Part shown: positions 47,044 to 55,669 of the stretch, one piece after another
Layout: every line of letters starts with the position of its first letter
Position numbering within the stretch: the stretch's first letter is position 1
Assembly (NCBI RefSeq): GCF_024199795.1
Contig: NZ_JANADK010000001.1
Span: 7,502,001-7,566,000, forward strand
DNA: 64,000 nt
Direction: 5' to 3'
Source of the DNA: Bradyrhizobium sp. CCGB01
Lineage (GTDB): Bacteria; Pseudomonadota; Alphaproteobacteria; Rhizobiales; Xanthobacteraceae
Notes under the pieces: model-generated
Database searches by the model: none
The model's input: the letters and a program-made list of their open reading frames with translations, nothing else
What the model was told of the DNA's origin: nothing
Program-made: the position numbers and the translations under genes

Positions 47044-48843
47044 TCACTCCGCTGCTGCGATGTGTCCGAGCTCCACCACTTGGCGCTCGAACAGTCCGCG
47101 ATAAATGCCGCCAGGCTTGCCCGCGAGCACGGCATGCGTGCCCTGCTCGACGATATCGCCGCGGTCGAACACCAGGATTCGATCGAGGCTGCGTACCGTC
47201 GACAGCCGGTGCGCGATCACGATCGAGGTGCGGCCCTTCATCAGCCGCTCCATCGCCTGCTGGATCAGCGCCTCCGATTCCGAATCGAGGCTCGATGTCG
47301 CCTCGTCCAGGATCAACACCGGCGCGTCCGCCAGGAAGGCGCGTGCCAGCGCCACGCGCTGCCGCTCGCCGCCCGACAGCTTCACCCCTCGCTCGCCGAC
47401 GAGCGTGCCGTAGCCCTTCGGCAGGCGCAGGATGAAGTCGTGCGCATTGGCGAGCCGCGCCGCCTGCTCGATCGCCTCGAGGCTGGCACCGGGCCGGCCA
47501 TAGGCGATGTTCTCGGCGAGCGAGCGATGAAACAGGATCGGGTCCTGCTGCACGATCGCGATCTGGCTGCGCAGCGATTGCTGCGTGGCCAGCGCGATGT
47601 CCTGCCCGTCGATCAGCACGCGGCCGCCGGAGACGTCGTAGAGCCGCTGCACCAGCTTGACGAAGGTCGTCTTGCCGGAGCCCGAACGGCCGACCAGACC
47701 GACGCGTTCGCCGGCGCGGATCGTCACCGACAGCCCGTCATAAAGCGGCGCGGGATGGCCGCCATAGTGGAACGTGACGTCGTCGAACACGATCTCGCCG
47801 CCCTCGATCGCGATCGGCAGCGCGGCGGCCGCATCGGCAATGCCGATCGGCTCGTCATGGATCGCCACCAGCTCCTCCATATCGTTCACCGAACGCTGGA
47901 GGTTGTTGATGTGCATGCCGACGTCGCGCAGATAGGCGTGAATGACGTAGTAGCTCGTCAGCACATAGGTGACGTCGCCGGGCGAGGCGTGCCCGTACAT
48001 CCACAGCAACACCGAGCCGCCGATCACGGACGCCCGCAGGCATAGCAGCAGCGAGAGCTGCGCCGTGGCGGTGTAGTTGTAGCGGAACCAGGTCCGCCGC
48101 ACGCGCACGCGCCAGCGGCTGATGACGCGGGCGAGCCGCGTATCCTCGCGCGCTTCCGCACCGAAGGATTTCACCACCGCATTGCATGTCAGCGCATCCG
48201 CCAGCGTGCCGCCGACCTTGGTGTCCCATGCATTGGAGACACGCGCGGCCGGCGCGATGTAGCGCGTCGAGAACAGCACCGTCATCGTGACATAGGCGAG
48301 CGCGCCGAGCGCGATCACCGCGCCGAGCGAAGCCCAGTGCACGCCGAGCAGCACCATCGACCCGATCAGCACGACCAGCGAAGGCAGAAGCGCCAGCAGA
48401 ATGGTATCGTTGAGCAGGTCGAGCGCCCACATGCCGCGCGTGATCTTGCGCACGGTGGAGCCTGCGAACGAGTTGGCGTGCCAGTCGGTCGAGAAGCGCT
48501 GCACACGCATGAAGGCGTCCTGTGCGACCTCCGACATGGTCTTCAGCGTGAACGGCACGATTGCCTGCAAGCCCGCCAGCCGCAGCACCATCGAGGCCGC
48601 GCCCAGCGCCACGATGGCGCCGAATGCAACAAGTGCCGCGTGGCGCGCCTCGGGATCGGACGGCCCGCGGGTCAACGCGTCGATCAGCTGCCCCGAGAAG
48701 AGCGGCATGAACAGGTCGGCGGCGGTCGCACCCAGCAGGCCGGCGACGATGGCAAGCGTCCGCCCCGGCTGCTTCAGCCAGTGCCTGAACACGAAGGGCA
48801 GCACCACGCGTATCGCCGCGGGCTTCTTTGACAGAATGGTCAT
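47044..48843 (-). CDS. ABC exporter, fused permease and ATPase
   Basis: A 599-residue half-transporter. The permease domain (residues ~20-320) has six membrane helices. The ATPase has Walker A GRSGSGKT (385-392), Q-loop IAIVQQDPILF, signature LSGGE (489-493), Walker B VLILDEATSSLDSESE and H-loop IAHRLSTV. It functions as a homodimer or with another half-transporter, probably exporting a lipid or drug. A characteristic insertion (RMLALW-like FSTDWHANSFAGSTVRKITRGMWALD) follows the pattern of ABCB-type exporters of proteobacteria. The gene is followed by MATE. A small possible gene lies 75 bp upstream. Confidence 0.92.
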   Translation of the reverse strand: MTILSKKPAAIRVVLPFVFRHWLKQPGRTLAIVAGLLGATAADLFMPLFSGQLIDALTRGPSDPEARHAALVAFGAIVALGAASMVLRLAGLQAIVPFTLKTMSEVAQDAFMRVQRFSTDWHANSFAGSTVRKITRGMWALDLLNDTILLALLPSLVVLIGSMVLLGVHWASLGAVIALGALAYVTMTVLFSTRYIAPAARVSNAWDTKVGGTLADALTCNAVVKSFGAEAREDTRLARVISRWRVRVRRTWFRYNYTATAQLSLLLCLRASVIGGSVLLWMYGHASPGDVTYVLTSYYVIHAYLRDVGMHINNLQRSVNDMEELVAIHDEPIGIADAAAALPIAIEGGEIVFDDVTFHYGGHPAPLYDGLSVTIRAGERVGLVGRSGSGKTTFVKLVQRLYDVSGGRVLIDGQDIALATQQSLRSQIAIVQQDPILFHRSLAENIAYGRPGASLEAIEQAARLANAHDFILRLPKGYGTLVGERGVKLSGGERQRVALARAFLADAPVLILDEATSSLDSESEALIQQAMERLMKGRTSIVIAHRLSTVRSLDRILVFDRGDIVEQGTHAVLAGKPGGIYRGLFERQVVELGHIAAAE

Positions 48844-48918
48844 GGCGTCATCCGGCCGCTGTTGGCGCGGGCCGGCTCCATCGATGGACGCAGGCCGGCC
48901 GCGAGGGCCGGGACGGCA

Positions 48919-49086
48919 TCACTTCAAGCTGATTTTGACTTGGGAAGCGGGGCGATCGGGACGCTTGGTCGAAACCTTGGCCCAATCGAAGCTGGCGAAA
49001 ATGGACCCTAGAGGGTCGAGCACATACCGAGCCAGAACATCATCGAGCGCGGGCGTGCGATCTGCGAATGCGACGAAATCATGCAA
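48919..49086 (-). CDS. Possible small hypothetical protein (55 residues)
   Basis: A 55-codon frame with a TTG start at 49084-49086, preceded by GGGGAGAGA. It begins MHDFVAFADRTPALDDVLA and contains a protein-like segment DPLGSIFASFDWAKVS before a basic end. No family is recognised. It lies upstream of and codirectional with the ABC exporter. An in-frame ATG is lacking, so if real it uses TTG. It might also be the remnant of a longer gene. Confidence 0.4.
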   Translation of the reverse strand: MHDFVAFADRTPALDDVLARYVLDPLGSIFASFDWAKVSTKRPDRPASQVKISLK

Positions 49087-49401
49087 ATCTCTCCCCGGTT
49101 CGATTGAATAAGGTGCGCTTTATAGATGTGTCGTTCGCGCTTTGCAACGGGGCTTCCGCAAGATCACGGACGAGTGTTGCAATTTGGTTCGGTGGTGGCG
49201 CGCCACTCTCCGCTGTCATGCCCCGCGGAAGCGGGGCATCCAGTACGCCGGGACGGATGTGGTGAGAGCGAGCTCTCCAACGCCGGCCTCTGGAATACTG
49301 GATCGCCCGCCCCAGTGCGCAATTGCGCACAGGCGGGCGATGACACCGAGTGTGTGGATCGCCCGGTCAAGCCGGGCGACGACACCGAGTATGGAGCCGC
49401 G
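49087..49401. other. Intergenic region, 315 bp
   Basis: This is dominated by the compound palindromic element at 49214-49389, which reaches to within 15 bp of the emrB-like stop codon. The first ~125 bp would carry the promoter for the minus-strand small gene and ABC exporter. No gene was seen. Confidence 0.6.
49214..49389. repeat. Compound REP-like element (CCAGTACGCCG family, one and a half units)
   Basis: A full unit runs from TGTCATGCCCCGCGGAAGC to GGCGGGCGATGACA with ATCCAGTACGCCG and CTGGAATACTGGATCG inside. It is followed by an extra half-unit GTGTGGATCGCCCGGTCAAGC to GGGCGACGACACCGAG (49351-49389). ACACCGAGT is duplicated after each unit, which suggests an unequal duplication of the right end. 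Confidence 0.8.
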
Positions 49402-50985
49402 TCAGTGCGCGTCGCCGCCGCCGGTCATGGAGGCCGGCTTGTTCAGGAGCGTGACCAGCAGGCTGAGGCCGAGATAGAACACGGTCAGCACGAAGAAGGC
49501 ATCGCCAAAGCTCATCACCACGGCCTGGCGGTGCACGATCTGGCTGAGCTGCTTCATCGCCATCAGCGTGGAATCGCCGAGCCCCTGGAACTTCTGCATG
49601 AACATGGTCAGGGTTTCGGTCGCGGTGGCATTGCCCCAGGTCACGCGCTCCTGGAGGCGCGTGATGTGCAGATCGGTGCGATCGTTGAGCACGGTGTTGA
49701 TGACGGCGAGCCCGACCGCGCCGCCGAGATTGCGCATCAGGTTGAACAGGCCCGATGCGTTCTTCACCCTGTCAGGCGCCAGCGTGCCGAGCGCGATATT
49801 GTTGGTCGGCACCATCGCGAACATCATGCCGATCCCGCGCAGGATCTGCGGTACGAGCAGCTCGTAGAAATCGTAGTCGCGCGTGATCCAGGTCATCTGG
49901 TAGGAGCCGATCGCGAACACGATCAGGCCGAACGCGATCATGTAGCGCATGTCGATCTTCACCATGAGGCGGCCGACCAGCGGCGCGACCAGGAACATGG
50001 TGATGCCCGAGACGAACATGGTCTCGCCGATCATCAGCGCGCTGTAGCCGCGCACTTCGGCGAGATAGCGCGGATAGATGTAGGTCAGGCCGTAGAGGCC
50101 GATGCCGATGCAGAACTGCAGGAGGCAGCCGATCGCGAAATTGCGGTTGGAGAAGGTGCGCAGATTGACGATCGGCTCCGCCGCCGTGAAGACGCGCCAG
50201 AAGAAGGCGATCGCCGCGATCGCGCAGATCCAGGCACAGATCGCAACGGACGTGTCCTGCATCCATTCGTGCTGCGGGCCTTCCTCCAGCACATATTCCA
50301 GCGTGCCGAGGAAGCCGGCCATGAACAGCAGGCCCCACCAGTCGAAGCGGTCGAGCAGCTCGAAATGCGGCTCGTCGAAATCGACCAGCGCCAGCACGCC
50401 GAGCGTGATGCCGATGCCAGGCACGACGTTGATGAAGAACAGCCAGTTCCAGGACATCAGATCGGTGATGTAGCCGCCGACCGTCGGCCCGATCGTGGGA
50501 GCCAAGGTCGCAACAAGTCCGATGATGGGACCGACGATGTGGAATTTGGAGCGCGGGAACACGGTATAGGCCGAGGCGAACACCGTGGGGATCATGCCGG
50601 CGCCGAGGAAACCTTGCAGCGCGCGCCAGAGGATCATCTCCTCGATGGTCGAAGCGAAGCCGCACAGCAAGCTCGAAACAGTGAAGCCCGCCGCCGAGAT
50701 CGCGAACAACAGCCGCGTGCCGAACGCGCGCGACAAGAATCCCGACAGCGGGATCGCGATCACTTCGGCGATCAGATAGGCGGTCTGGACCCAGGCGACT
50801 TCGCTGGAGCTTGCCGACAGGCCGGCCTGGATCTCACTGAGGGACGCCGAGACGATCTGGATGTCCAGGATCGACATGAACATCCCGAACACCATGATGA
50901 TGAAGGCGAACAGCCGCTTCGGCGCGATACGCTCCGAGGCGGGGTCCGCCATCATGGCAGGTGAAGCAGTCGTGGCGTTCGCCAT
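49402..50985 (-). CDS. DHA2 family MFS drug exporter (EmrB-type)
   Basis: A 527-residue, 14-helix MFS permease. The start FAFIIMVFGMFMSILDIQIVSASL carries the DHA2 motif D1. VAWVQTAYLIAEVIAIPLSGFLSRAFGTRLL contains motif A, and GPTVGGYITDLMSWNWLFFINVVPGIG contains motif C of antiporters. It pairs with the HlyD/EmrA-type adaptor encoded 29 bp upstream to form an inner-membrane pump that needs a TolC-type outer membrane channel, none of which is encoded here. It is very probably repressed by the divergent TetR protein. Confidence 0.92.
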   Translation of the reverse strand: MANATTASPAMMADPASERIAPKRLFAFIIMVFGMFMSILDIQIVSASLSEIQAGLSASSSEVAWVQTAYLIAEVIAIPLSGFLSRAFGTRLLFAISAAGFTVSSLLCGFASTIEEMILWRALQGFLGAGMIPTVFASAYTVFPRSKFHIVGPIIGLVATLAPTIGPTVGGYITDLMSWNWLFFINVVPGIGITLGVLALVDFDEPHFELLDRFDWWGLLFMAGFLGTLEYVLEEGPQHEWMQDTSVAICAWICAIAAIAFFWRVFTAAEPIVNLRTFSNRNFAIGCLLQFCIGIGLYGLTYIYPRYLAEVRGYSALMIGETMFVSGITMFLVAPLVGRLMVKIDMRYMIAFGLIVFAIGSYQMTWITRDYDFYELLVPQILRGIGMMFAMVPTNNIALGTLAPDRVKNASGLFNLMRNLGGAVGLAVINTVLNDRTDLHITRLQERVTWGNATATETLTMFMQKFQGLGDSTLMAMKQLSQIVHRQAVVMSFGDAFFVLTVFYLGLSLLVTLLNKPASMTGGGDAH

Positions 50986-51014
50986 GGTCCGGCCTCGCAG
51001 CGCTCGTAGCGCGC

Positions 51015-52352
51015 CTACTGCGGATGGATCGCGGTGGGATCGTCGAGATCGACCTCGCTGTCGGCGTCGGCCGCGCCCTTGTTGGTGTCGACGGTCGCAT
51101 AGACCGACATGCCGGCGCGGAGCAGGTTCTGCTTCGCCACTGACTTCGGCACGCGGATGCGGACCGGCACGCGCTGCACGATCTTGGTGAAGTTGCCGGT
51201 GGCGTTGTCAGGCGGCAGCAGCGTGAACACCGAGCCCGCGCCCGCCGCGATGCTGTCGACGACGCCGGAGAACTTGCGCATGCCGTAGGCATCGACCTTG
51301 ATCGTCACCGGCTGGCCGGGACGGATGCGCTTGAGCTGCGTTTCCTTGAAATTGGCGTCGATATAGACGTCATTGAGCGGGACGATGTTGCCGAGCCGCT
51401 GGCCGACCGCGACGAAGTCGCCGGCGCTGACCAGGCGGTTCGAGAACGTGCCGTCGACCGGCGCGCGCACCGCGGTGAAGGCGAGATCGCGCTCGGCCTT
51501 GGCGAGCGAGGTCTTGAGCTCGGCGAGCTGCGCCTGCGCTTCGGCCTGCTGTGCCTTGGTGACGTCGACATTGCTGACCGCGACGTCGTAGGCGGCCTGC
51601 GCGGCCTTGACTGCGGCGGCGCCCTGGTCGCGTCCGGCTTCCGAGCTTTCGAAGGTGGCGCGCGAGGCGAAGCCCTTGCTGCTCAGGGCCTGCTGGCGCT
51701 CATAGTCGAGATCGGCGCGCTTGAGACCGGCTTCCGCCGAGACGAGCTGCGCCTTGGCCTGCGCGACCTGGCTTTCGAGCGCCGCAATCTGGCGGCCGAT
51801 GCGATCGATGGTGGCCTGCTGGGTCGCGATCCTGGTCGCGGCGGCATCGACCGCGATCTTGTAATCGCCGTCGTCGATGCGGAAGACGATGTCGCCGGCG
51901 CGCACGGTCGTGTTGTCGCCCGCGAGGATCGAGGAGATGTGGCCGGCAACGCGCGCGCCCAGCATGGTGTTGTTGGCGCGGACATAGGCGTCGTCCGTGG
52001 CGACGTAGAAGCGGCCGACCAGCGTGTAGTAGCCGGCATAGCTCGCGACCGCGAGCGCCAGCAGGAGGCCGACGCCCATCAGGACGAATTTGCGCTTGCC
52101 GGACTTGGGCGTATCGGACTTGGGCGCGCCGGCAGCGGCGGGCCCGTCCGGCGCAGGCGCGGCCGGCTTGTCGGTCACAGGCTTCTCCGGCGCCTCGGCG
52201 ATGCGGCGCTTGGTTTCGTCGGCCACATGAGAGCGCAACTGCTCGGCAAGGGCGGCGGATTTCTCGGTCGCAGCCTCACTGACCGCCTGCTCCGGCGTCT
52301 CCACCGTGTCCTGGCGAAGAACGCGCGCAGCCTGGTCTCTCGATACGGCCAT
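51015..52352 (-). CDS. HlyD family membrane fusion protein (EmrA-type)
   Basis: A 445-residue periplasmic adaptor. A ~95-residue cytoplasmic N-terminus rich in Ala, Glu and Pro precedes a single transmembrane helix (FVLMGVGLLLALAVASYAGYY). The barrel-sandwich halves are AHISSILAGDNTTVRAGDIVFRIDDGDY and AVRAPVDGTFSNRLVSAGDFVAVGQ, flanking a long coiled-coil hairpin (RQIAALESQVAQAKAQLVSAEAGLKRA). The start at 52352 has GGGGAGG at 5 nt. The N-terminal cytoplasmic extension is longer than in E. coli EmrA. First gene of the exporter operon. Confidence 0.92.
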   Translation of the reverse strand: MAVSRDQAARVLRQDTVETPEQAVSEAATEKSAALAEQLRSHVADETKRRIAEAPEKPVTDKPAAPAPDGPAAAGAPKSDTPKSGKRKFVLMGVGLLLALAVASYAGYYTLVGRFYVATDDAYVRANNTMLGARVAGHISSILAGDNTTVRAGDIVFRIDDGDYKIAVDAAATRIATQQATIDRIGRQIAALESQVAQAKAQLVSAEAGLKRADLDYERQQALSSKGFASRATFESSEAGRDQGAAAVKAAQAAYDVAVSNVDVTKAQQAEAQAQLAELKTSLAKAERDLAFTAVRAPVDGTFSNRLVSAGDFVAVGQRLGNIVPLNDVYIDANFKETQLKRIRPGQPVTIKVDAYGMRKFSGVVDSIAAGAGSVFTLLPPDNATGNFTKIVQRVPVRIRVPKSVAKQNLLRAGMSVYATVDTNKGAADADSEVDLDDPTAIHPQ

Positions 52353-52430
52353 AACGGCCTCCCCAACAAAAAAGCGCGATCGAGGACGGCCGTCCAGCGG
52401 ACGGTTCCCTCTCGCCTGTTCCAAATATCA

Positions 52431-52459
52431 TTGACCGAACGGTTCGGTCAATATACATA
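52431..52459. promoter_or_regulatory. Palindromic TetR operator overlapping divergent promoters
   Basis: TTGACCGAAC (52431-52440) and GTTCGGTCAA (52442-52451) are perfect inverted repeats around a single G. Each outer end also supplies a -35-like TTGACC, one per strand. On the plus strand TTGACC is followed after 17 bp by TACATA (52454-52459). On the minus strand it is followed after 16-17 bp by GATATT/ATATTT. A repressor bound here would shut off both tetR and the exporter operon. Confidence 0.75.
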
Positions 52460-52549
52460 ATGTTCCCGTCGAGACCCTACTGGCCCGAATCCTTTATTTG
52501 GGTTTCATGGGTCGGGCCCGATCCAAAAACCTTCCGAGACGCTGAACCA

Positions 52550-53185
52550 ATGGTTGTAGCTGCCAGCGAACATCTGCACGTCATCCAGGAGGAGGACAGT
52601 TCCAAGCGCCGCCAGATTCTGGACGGGGCCCGCAAGGTGTTCATGGATCTTGGTTTCGACGGCGCCAGCATGGGCGAGATCGCGCGTGCCGCGCAGGTCT
52701 CCAAGGGCACGCTCTACGTGTACTTCGCCGACAAGAGCGCGCTGTTTGAAGCCATCCTCGAGGAGGAAGCGCTCTTTCACGGCCAGGTCATGTTCAATTT
52801 CGATCCGGCGCGCGACGCCGAGACCACGCTGAAGGATTTTGGCCAGGTCTACATCCACTTGCTGTGCCGGCCCGGCGGCGGATCAGCGATCCGCACCGTG
52901 ATGGCGATCGCCGAGCGCATGCCCGATGTCGGCCGCCGCTATTATCTGCGCGTGCTGGACAAGACGATCAACCGGCTCTCCGAATATCTCAAAATCCATG
53001 TCGCCGCCGGCGATCTCAAGATCGACGACTGCGACCTTGCGGCCTCGCAGTTCATGGAACTGTGCAAGGCCTCGCTCTTCCTGCCGTTCGTTTTCCAGGC
53101 CGCGCCCGCGCCGTCGGAAGAGCGCATGACCGAAGTGGTCGACAGCGCGACGCGGATGTTTCTCGCGGCGTACCGGGCGAAGTAG
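52550..53185 (+). CDS. TetR family transcriptional regulator
   Basis: A 211-residue repressor. The N-terminal DNA-binding domain is RRQILDGARKVFMDLGFDGASMGEIARAAQVSKGTLYVYFADKSALFEAIL, with the helix-turn-helix at about residues 37-57. The C-terminal ligand domain is of the AcrR-like type (YIHLLCRPGGGSAIRTVMAIAERMPDVGRRYY). The start at 52550 (MVVAASEH) is favoured, as frames reaching 52460 would begin inside the operator. It is divergent from the HlyD-MFS operon with a perfect palindrome between, so it almost certainly regulates it and itself. Confidence 0.92.
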   Translation: MVVAASEHLHVIQEEDSSKRRQILDGARKVFMDLGFDGASMGEIARAAQVSKGTLYVYFADKSALFEAILEEEALFHGQVMFNFDPARDAETTLKDFGQVYIHLLCRPGGGSAIRTVMAIAERMPDVGRRYYLRVLDKTINRLSEYLKIHVAAGDLKIDDCDLAASQFMELCKASLFLPFVFQAAPAPSEERMTEVVDSATRMFLAAYRAK

Positions 53186-53239
53186 CAGCAGCAGGCCACG
53201 CGTTGCGCGGGCCGCTCCCGCGGCACTATATTGAGTGCC

Positions 53240-53581
53240 ATGTCCCGTGATCTTCGCCCGCCGGTCGATATCCTTCATTACGAAATTGTCCAGGAACAGG
53301 CCTCGGCGCTTGGACGGATGGGCCACACACTCGAGCAGAGCCTTGCGCGCTTGCGCGAATTCGATGCCGCTCATGCGCTTCCGGAGACGCCGGCCTCGAT
53401 GCAACCGGCAAGGCGCAAGCTGGTGCTGGAGGCCGGCCAGGCGCTTTGGATGTTCGTGGTGCAGCGTGAGGCGTCCGGCTTGCGCGACAGCCGCCATATC
53501 ATGCGGACCTACAACGTCCCGGGCGAGGTGCAGCGGTGCATGGGGCTGGTGCCGGCACCGTCGAAGCCAGCTTCAAAATGA
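53240..53581 (+). CDS. Conserved hypothetical cytoplasmic protein
   Basis: A 113-residue soluble protein beginning MSRDLRPPVDILHYEIVQEQASALGRMG. It looks mostly helical, with a conserved-looking middle RRKLVLEAGQALWMFVVQREASGLRDSRHIM. The ATG at 53240 is preferred to a TTG three codons earlier. I do not recognise a named domain with confidence. Relatives annotated as hypothetical are expected in Bradyrhizobium. The reading frame has strong coding character (high GC3). It lies 54 bp after tetR and may be read through from it. Confidence 0.75.
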   Translation: MSRDLRPPVDILHYEIVQEQASALGRMGHTLEQSLARLREFDAAHALPETPASMQPARRKLVLEAGQALWMFVVQREASGLRDSRHIMRTYNVPGEVQRCMGLVPAPSKPASK

Positions 53582-53599
53582 GCGTCTAGCTCTGCAAAG

Positions 53600-54181
53600 C
53601 TAAGTCCCGACCTCTTCCATCTTGCGCCACCCATGCAGGACACGGCGCCCTTCCAGGGTGAACGCGAAGCAGTTGCCGCCGCCGCCCATCTGATCGTGAA
53701 CGCGATCGATGGGATGGCCGGCAGTATGGCAAAACAACAGCGTGCCGACGGCACCGTGGCCGACGAAGAGAATGTCGCCGGGACGATTGCGCGCCAGCAC
53801 CGCCTTGGTCTCGCGCACGATGCGCGCCTGCGCATCGACGGCACGCTCCCAGCCGCGGACGCTGAGATGAGGCTGTGCGAAGAACTGGTCGGCGACTTGC
53901 TCGAACTCGGCCGGCTTCAGGAAGCCCGTCGCCGAACGATCGTTCTCGTGCATAGCCTCGCGGATCTCGATCATGATGCCGAGCCTGCCCGCGATGATCT
54001 CGGCGGTCTCGATCGCCTTGCGTTCGGCACTGGAGATGATCTGCGTGGTGCGGGAGAGCCAGCTCGCATTCACCAGGGCTTCGGTGCGCGCGCGGCCGAC
54101 CGGGCTGAGCCCCCATTGCGGCACCGGCACATCAGGATCGATTTGCACCTGCGGATGCGTGAGATAGCGGACGATGGACAT
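53600..54181 (-). CDS. Histidine phosphatase superfamily protein with altered RHG motif
   Basis: A 193-residue protein of the phosphoglycerate mutase-like histidine phosphatase fold. The N-terminal strand reads MSIVRYLTHPQVQID, so the usual Arg-His-Gly triad is replaced by Thr-His-Pro, keeping the His. PQWGLSPVGRART, SSAERKAIETAEIIAGRLG, the acid-base region EAMHENDRSATGF and FVGHGAVGTLLFCHTAG (second His) are recognisable. Substrate unknown. The start at 54181 gives the natural strand beta-1. An upstream frame would run into a palindromic element. It is convergent with the preceding gene. Confidence 0.85.
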   Translation of the reverse strand: MSIVRYLTHPQVQIDPDVPVPQWGLSPVGRARTEALVNASWLSRTTQIISSAERKAIETAEIIAGRLGIMIEIREAMHENDRSATGFLKPAEFEQVADQFFAQPHLSVRGWERAVDAQARIVRETKAVLARNRPGDILFVGHGAVGTLLFCHTAGHPIDRVHDQMGGGGNCFAFTLEGRRVLHGWRKMEEVGT

Positions 54182-54197
54182 TCGAGTTGACGCGATC

Positions 54198-54265
54198 GTA
54201 GCCCGGATGAGCGAAGCGATATGCGGGAACACGGTCCCGGATATCGCTTCGCTCATCCGGGCTAC
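54198..54265. repeat. REP-like palindrome
   Basis: GTAGCCCGGATGAGCGAAGC and GCTTCGCTCATCCGGGCTAC are exact complements. With GATAT / ATATC inside, the element is a near-perfect 68-bp inverted repeat. It is related to 1597-1675. Confidence 0.85.
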
Positions 54266-54283
54266 AAGAAAAGCTTCCTCTGC

Positions 54284-55483
54284 CTATTCGTCGGCGTACT
54301 CGTCTTCTTCGTGCTTGCGCGTCGTTATCTTGCGACCGAGCGAACCGGTCACGGACGGCTCACGCGCGCTCGCATAGGGCCGGCGCGATTGCGCGCGCGC
54401 GGCGACCTCGTCGCCGGAGACGGCGGCCGGCTGGCAGATCAGGCGGCGGCTGGCGCGGCGCATCAGATCAACGTGAATGTGATCGTAATGATAGACGTTC
54501 GATCCCGGCGCCAGCACCGTGGTGAAATGCGCGCAGGCACCTGACTGCACATCGCGCAAGAATCCCTGCTCTTCCGGCATGCCCCGCCAGCCGTCCTTCA
54601 CGGTAACGCGGCGACCATCGGCGAGCACGAAGGCCGCGATGTCGAGCGCGTTGCCGAAGGCATGCTCGGAGATGTGGGCATGCGAATTGCCGTTCATGCC
54701 GCGGCAGGAATAGGCCGAGATCTGCTTGATCTCGGCGACGCGAACGCCGAACCAGCGCATCGCCGAGGGCTGCACGGTGTCGGCGAGCCAGCGGTCGAGC
54801 TCGGACACGATCGGACAGGCCAGGATCGCGGTCGGCTTGATCGCAACGGGACCGACGGCGGTGACGGGATTGCCCTGCGCGGGACCGAGGCGCGGCAACG
54901 GCTGCTGCGCGGGCGCCTGCGAGTAAGGCGCCGGTCGCGCCGGATAGCTCGGCGCATTCATGTAGCGCGCAGCGCCCGCAGCATCGGTGCCATCGGGCGG
55001 CAAATCGATCTCGTCCTCCTGCGCCGCCACGCCGGGCGCATTCAGCGGCATCGGTCCGGACGATGCGCCATAGCCGGAAGGCTGGCGCGCCGCGCTCTCG
55101 GGATAGTTCGACCGCTGCGGATAGGACGATGGATAGTTCTGGCTCTGCGGAGTGTTCGATCGCGGCTGCGTCACCGGCCAGCGCGGCTGGTTGCCGATGC
55201 TGCCCGGCGGGCGCAGTTCCTCGTCGGCAAAGCCATAGCTGCTCGAGCCTTCGCCGAGGGCGGCGACCTTCAACGGGAACTCGGCGCCGCACTGTCCGGG
55301 GCCGGAGATCGGGTCGATGCGGACGATGTCGGCGCTCTCTTTCACCGCGCCCGATTTCAGGCATGCGGCTTCGGCCTCGGCCCGCCACGGTTCACGCTCG
55401 GCCTGGAAAAAGCCACGTCCGCAACCCGCAAGCGAAACAAGGACGATGGAGCCGACGAGATACAAACGAACTCCGCGCGTCAT
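54284..55483 (-). CDS. Extensin-like lipoprotein with LAS-peptidase-type motifs
   Basis: A 399-residue exported protein. The signal ends in SLAGC, predicting a lipid-modified Cys21. Residues ~90-200 form a Ser/Tyr/Pro/Gln-rich spacer. The C-terminal ~200 residues are the extensin-like domain, which contains SEHAFGNALDIAAF (SxHxxGxAxD) and YDHIHVDL (HxH). These are the zinc-binding signatures of LAS-type peptidoglycan peptidases (VanY/D-Ala-D-Ala carboxypeptidase-like). It is therefore probably an envelope-anchored peptidoglycan peptidase rather than a structural protein, although no activity is known to me. It is monocistronic and ends just after a palindromic element. Confidence 0.82.
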   Translation of the reverse strand: MTRGVRLYLVGSIVLVSLAGCGRGFFQAEREPWRAEAEAACLKSGAVKESADIVRIDPISGPGQCGAEFPLKVAALGEGSSSYGFADEELRPPGSIGNQPRWPVTQPRSNTPQSQNYPSSYPQRSNYPESAARQPSGYGASSGPMPLNAPGVAAQEDEIDLPPDGTDAAGAARYMNAPSYPARPAPYSQAPAQQPLPRLGPAQGNPVTAVGPVAIKPTAILACPIVSELDRWLADTVQPSAMRWFGVRVAEIKQISAYSCRGMNGNSHAHISEHAFGNALDIAAFVLADGRRVTVKDGWRGMPEEQGFLRDVQSGACAHFTTVLAPGSNVYHYDHIHVDLMRRASRRLICQPAAVSGDEVAARAQSRRPYASAREPSVTGSLGRKITTRKHEEDEYADE

Positions 55484-55669
55484 GCACGCACGTTCGGTGA
55501 ATTTACTTAAAGACTCTTCAACGTGTTGATTTCAGTGTTCTTTAACCATACCGGCGCGCATGCATCTGCGCGGCCCGGCACGAGCGGCAGCGAGGCTGCC
55601 TTTTTCGGAGAGAGACTTCCTGTTAACCATGATGCTCTCGCGCAGGGCGGCAACAGAGGGAGCGACCTC

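Noticed and set aside
49126..50964. 612-codon plus-strand frame opposite the DHA2 exporter
   Set aside because: It is exactly antisense to a well-supported 14-helix transporter, rich in His/Arg/Asp/Glu from the complementary codon pattern, with no domain.
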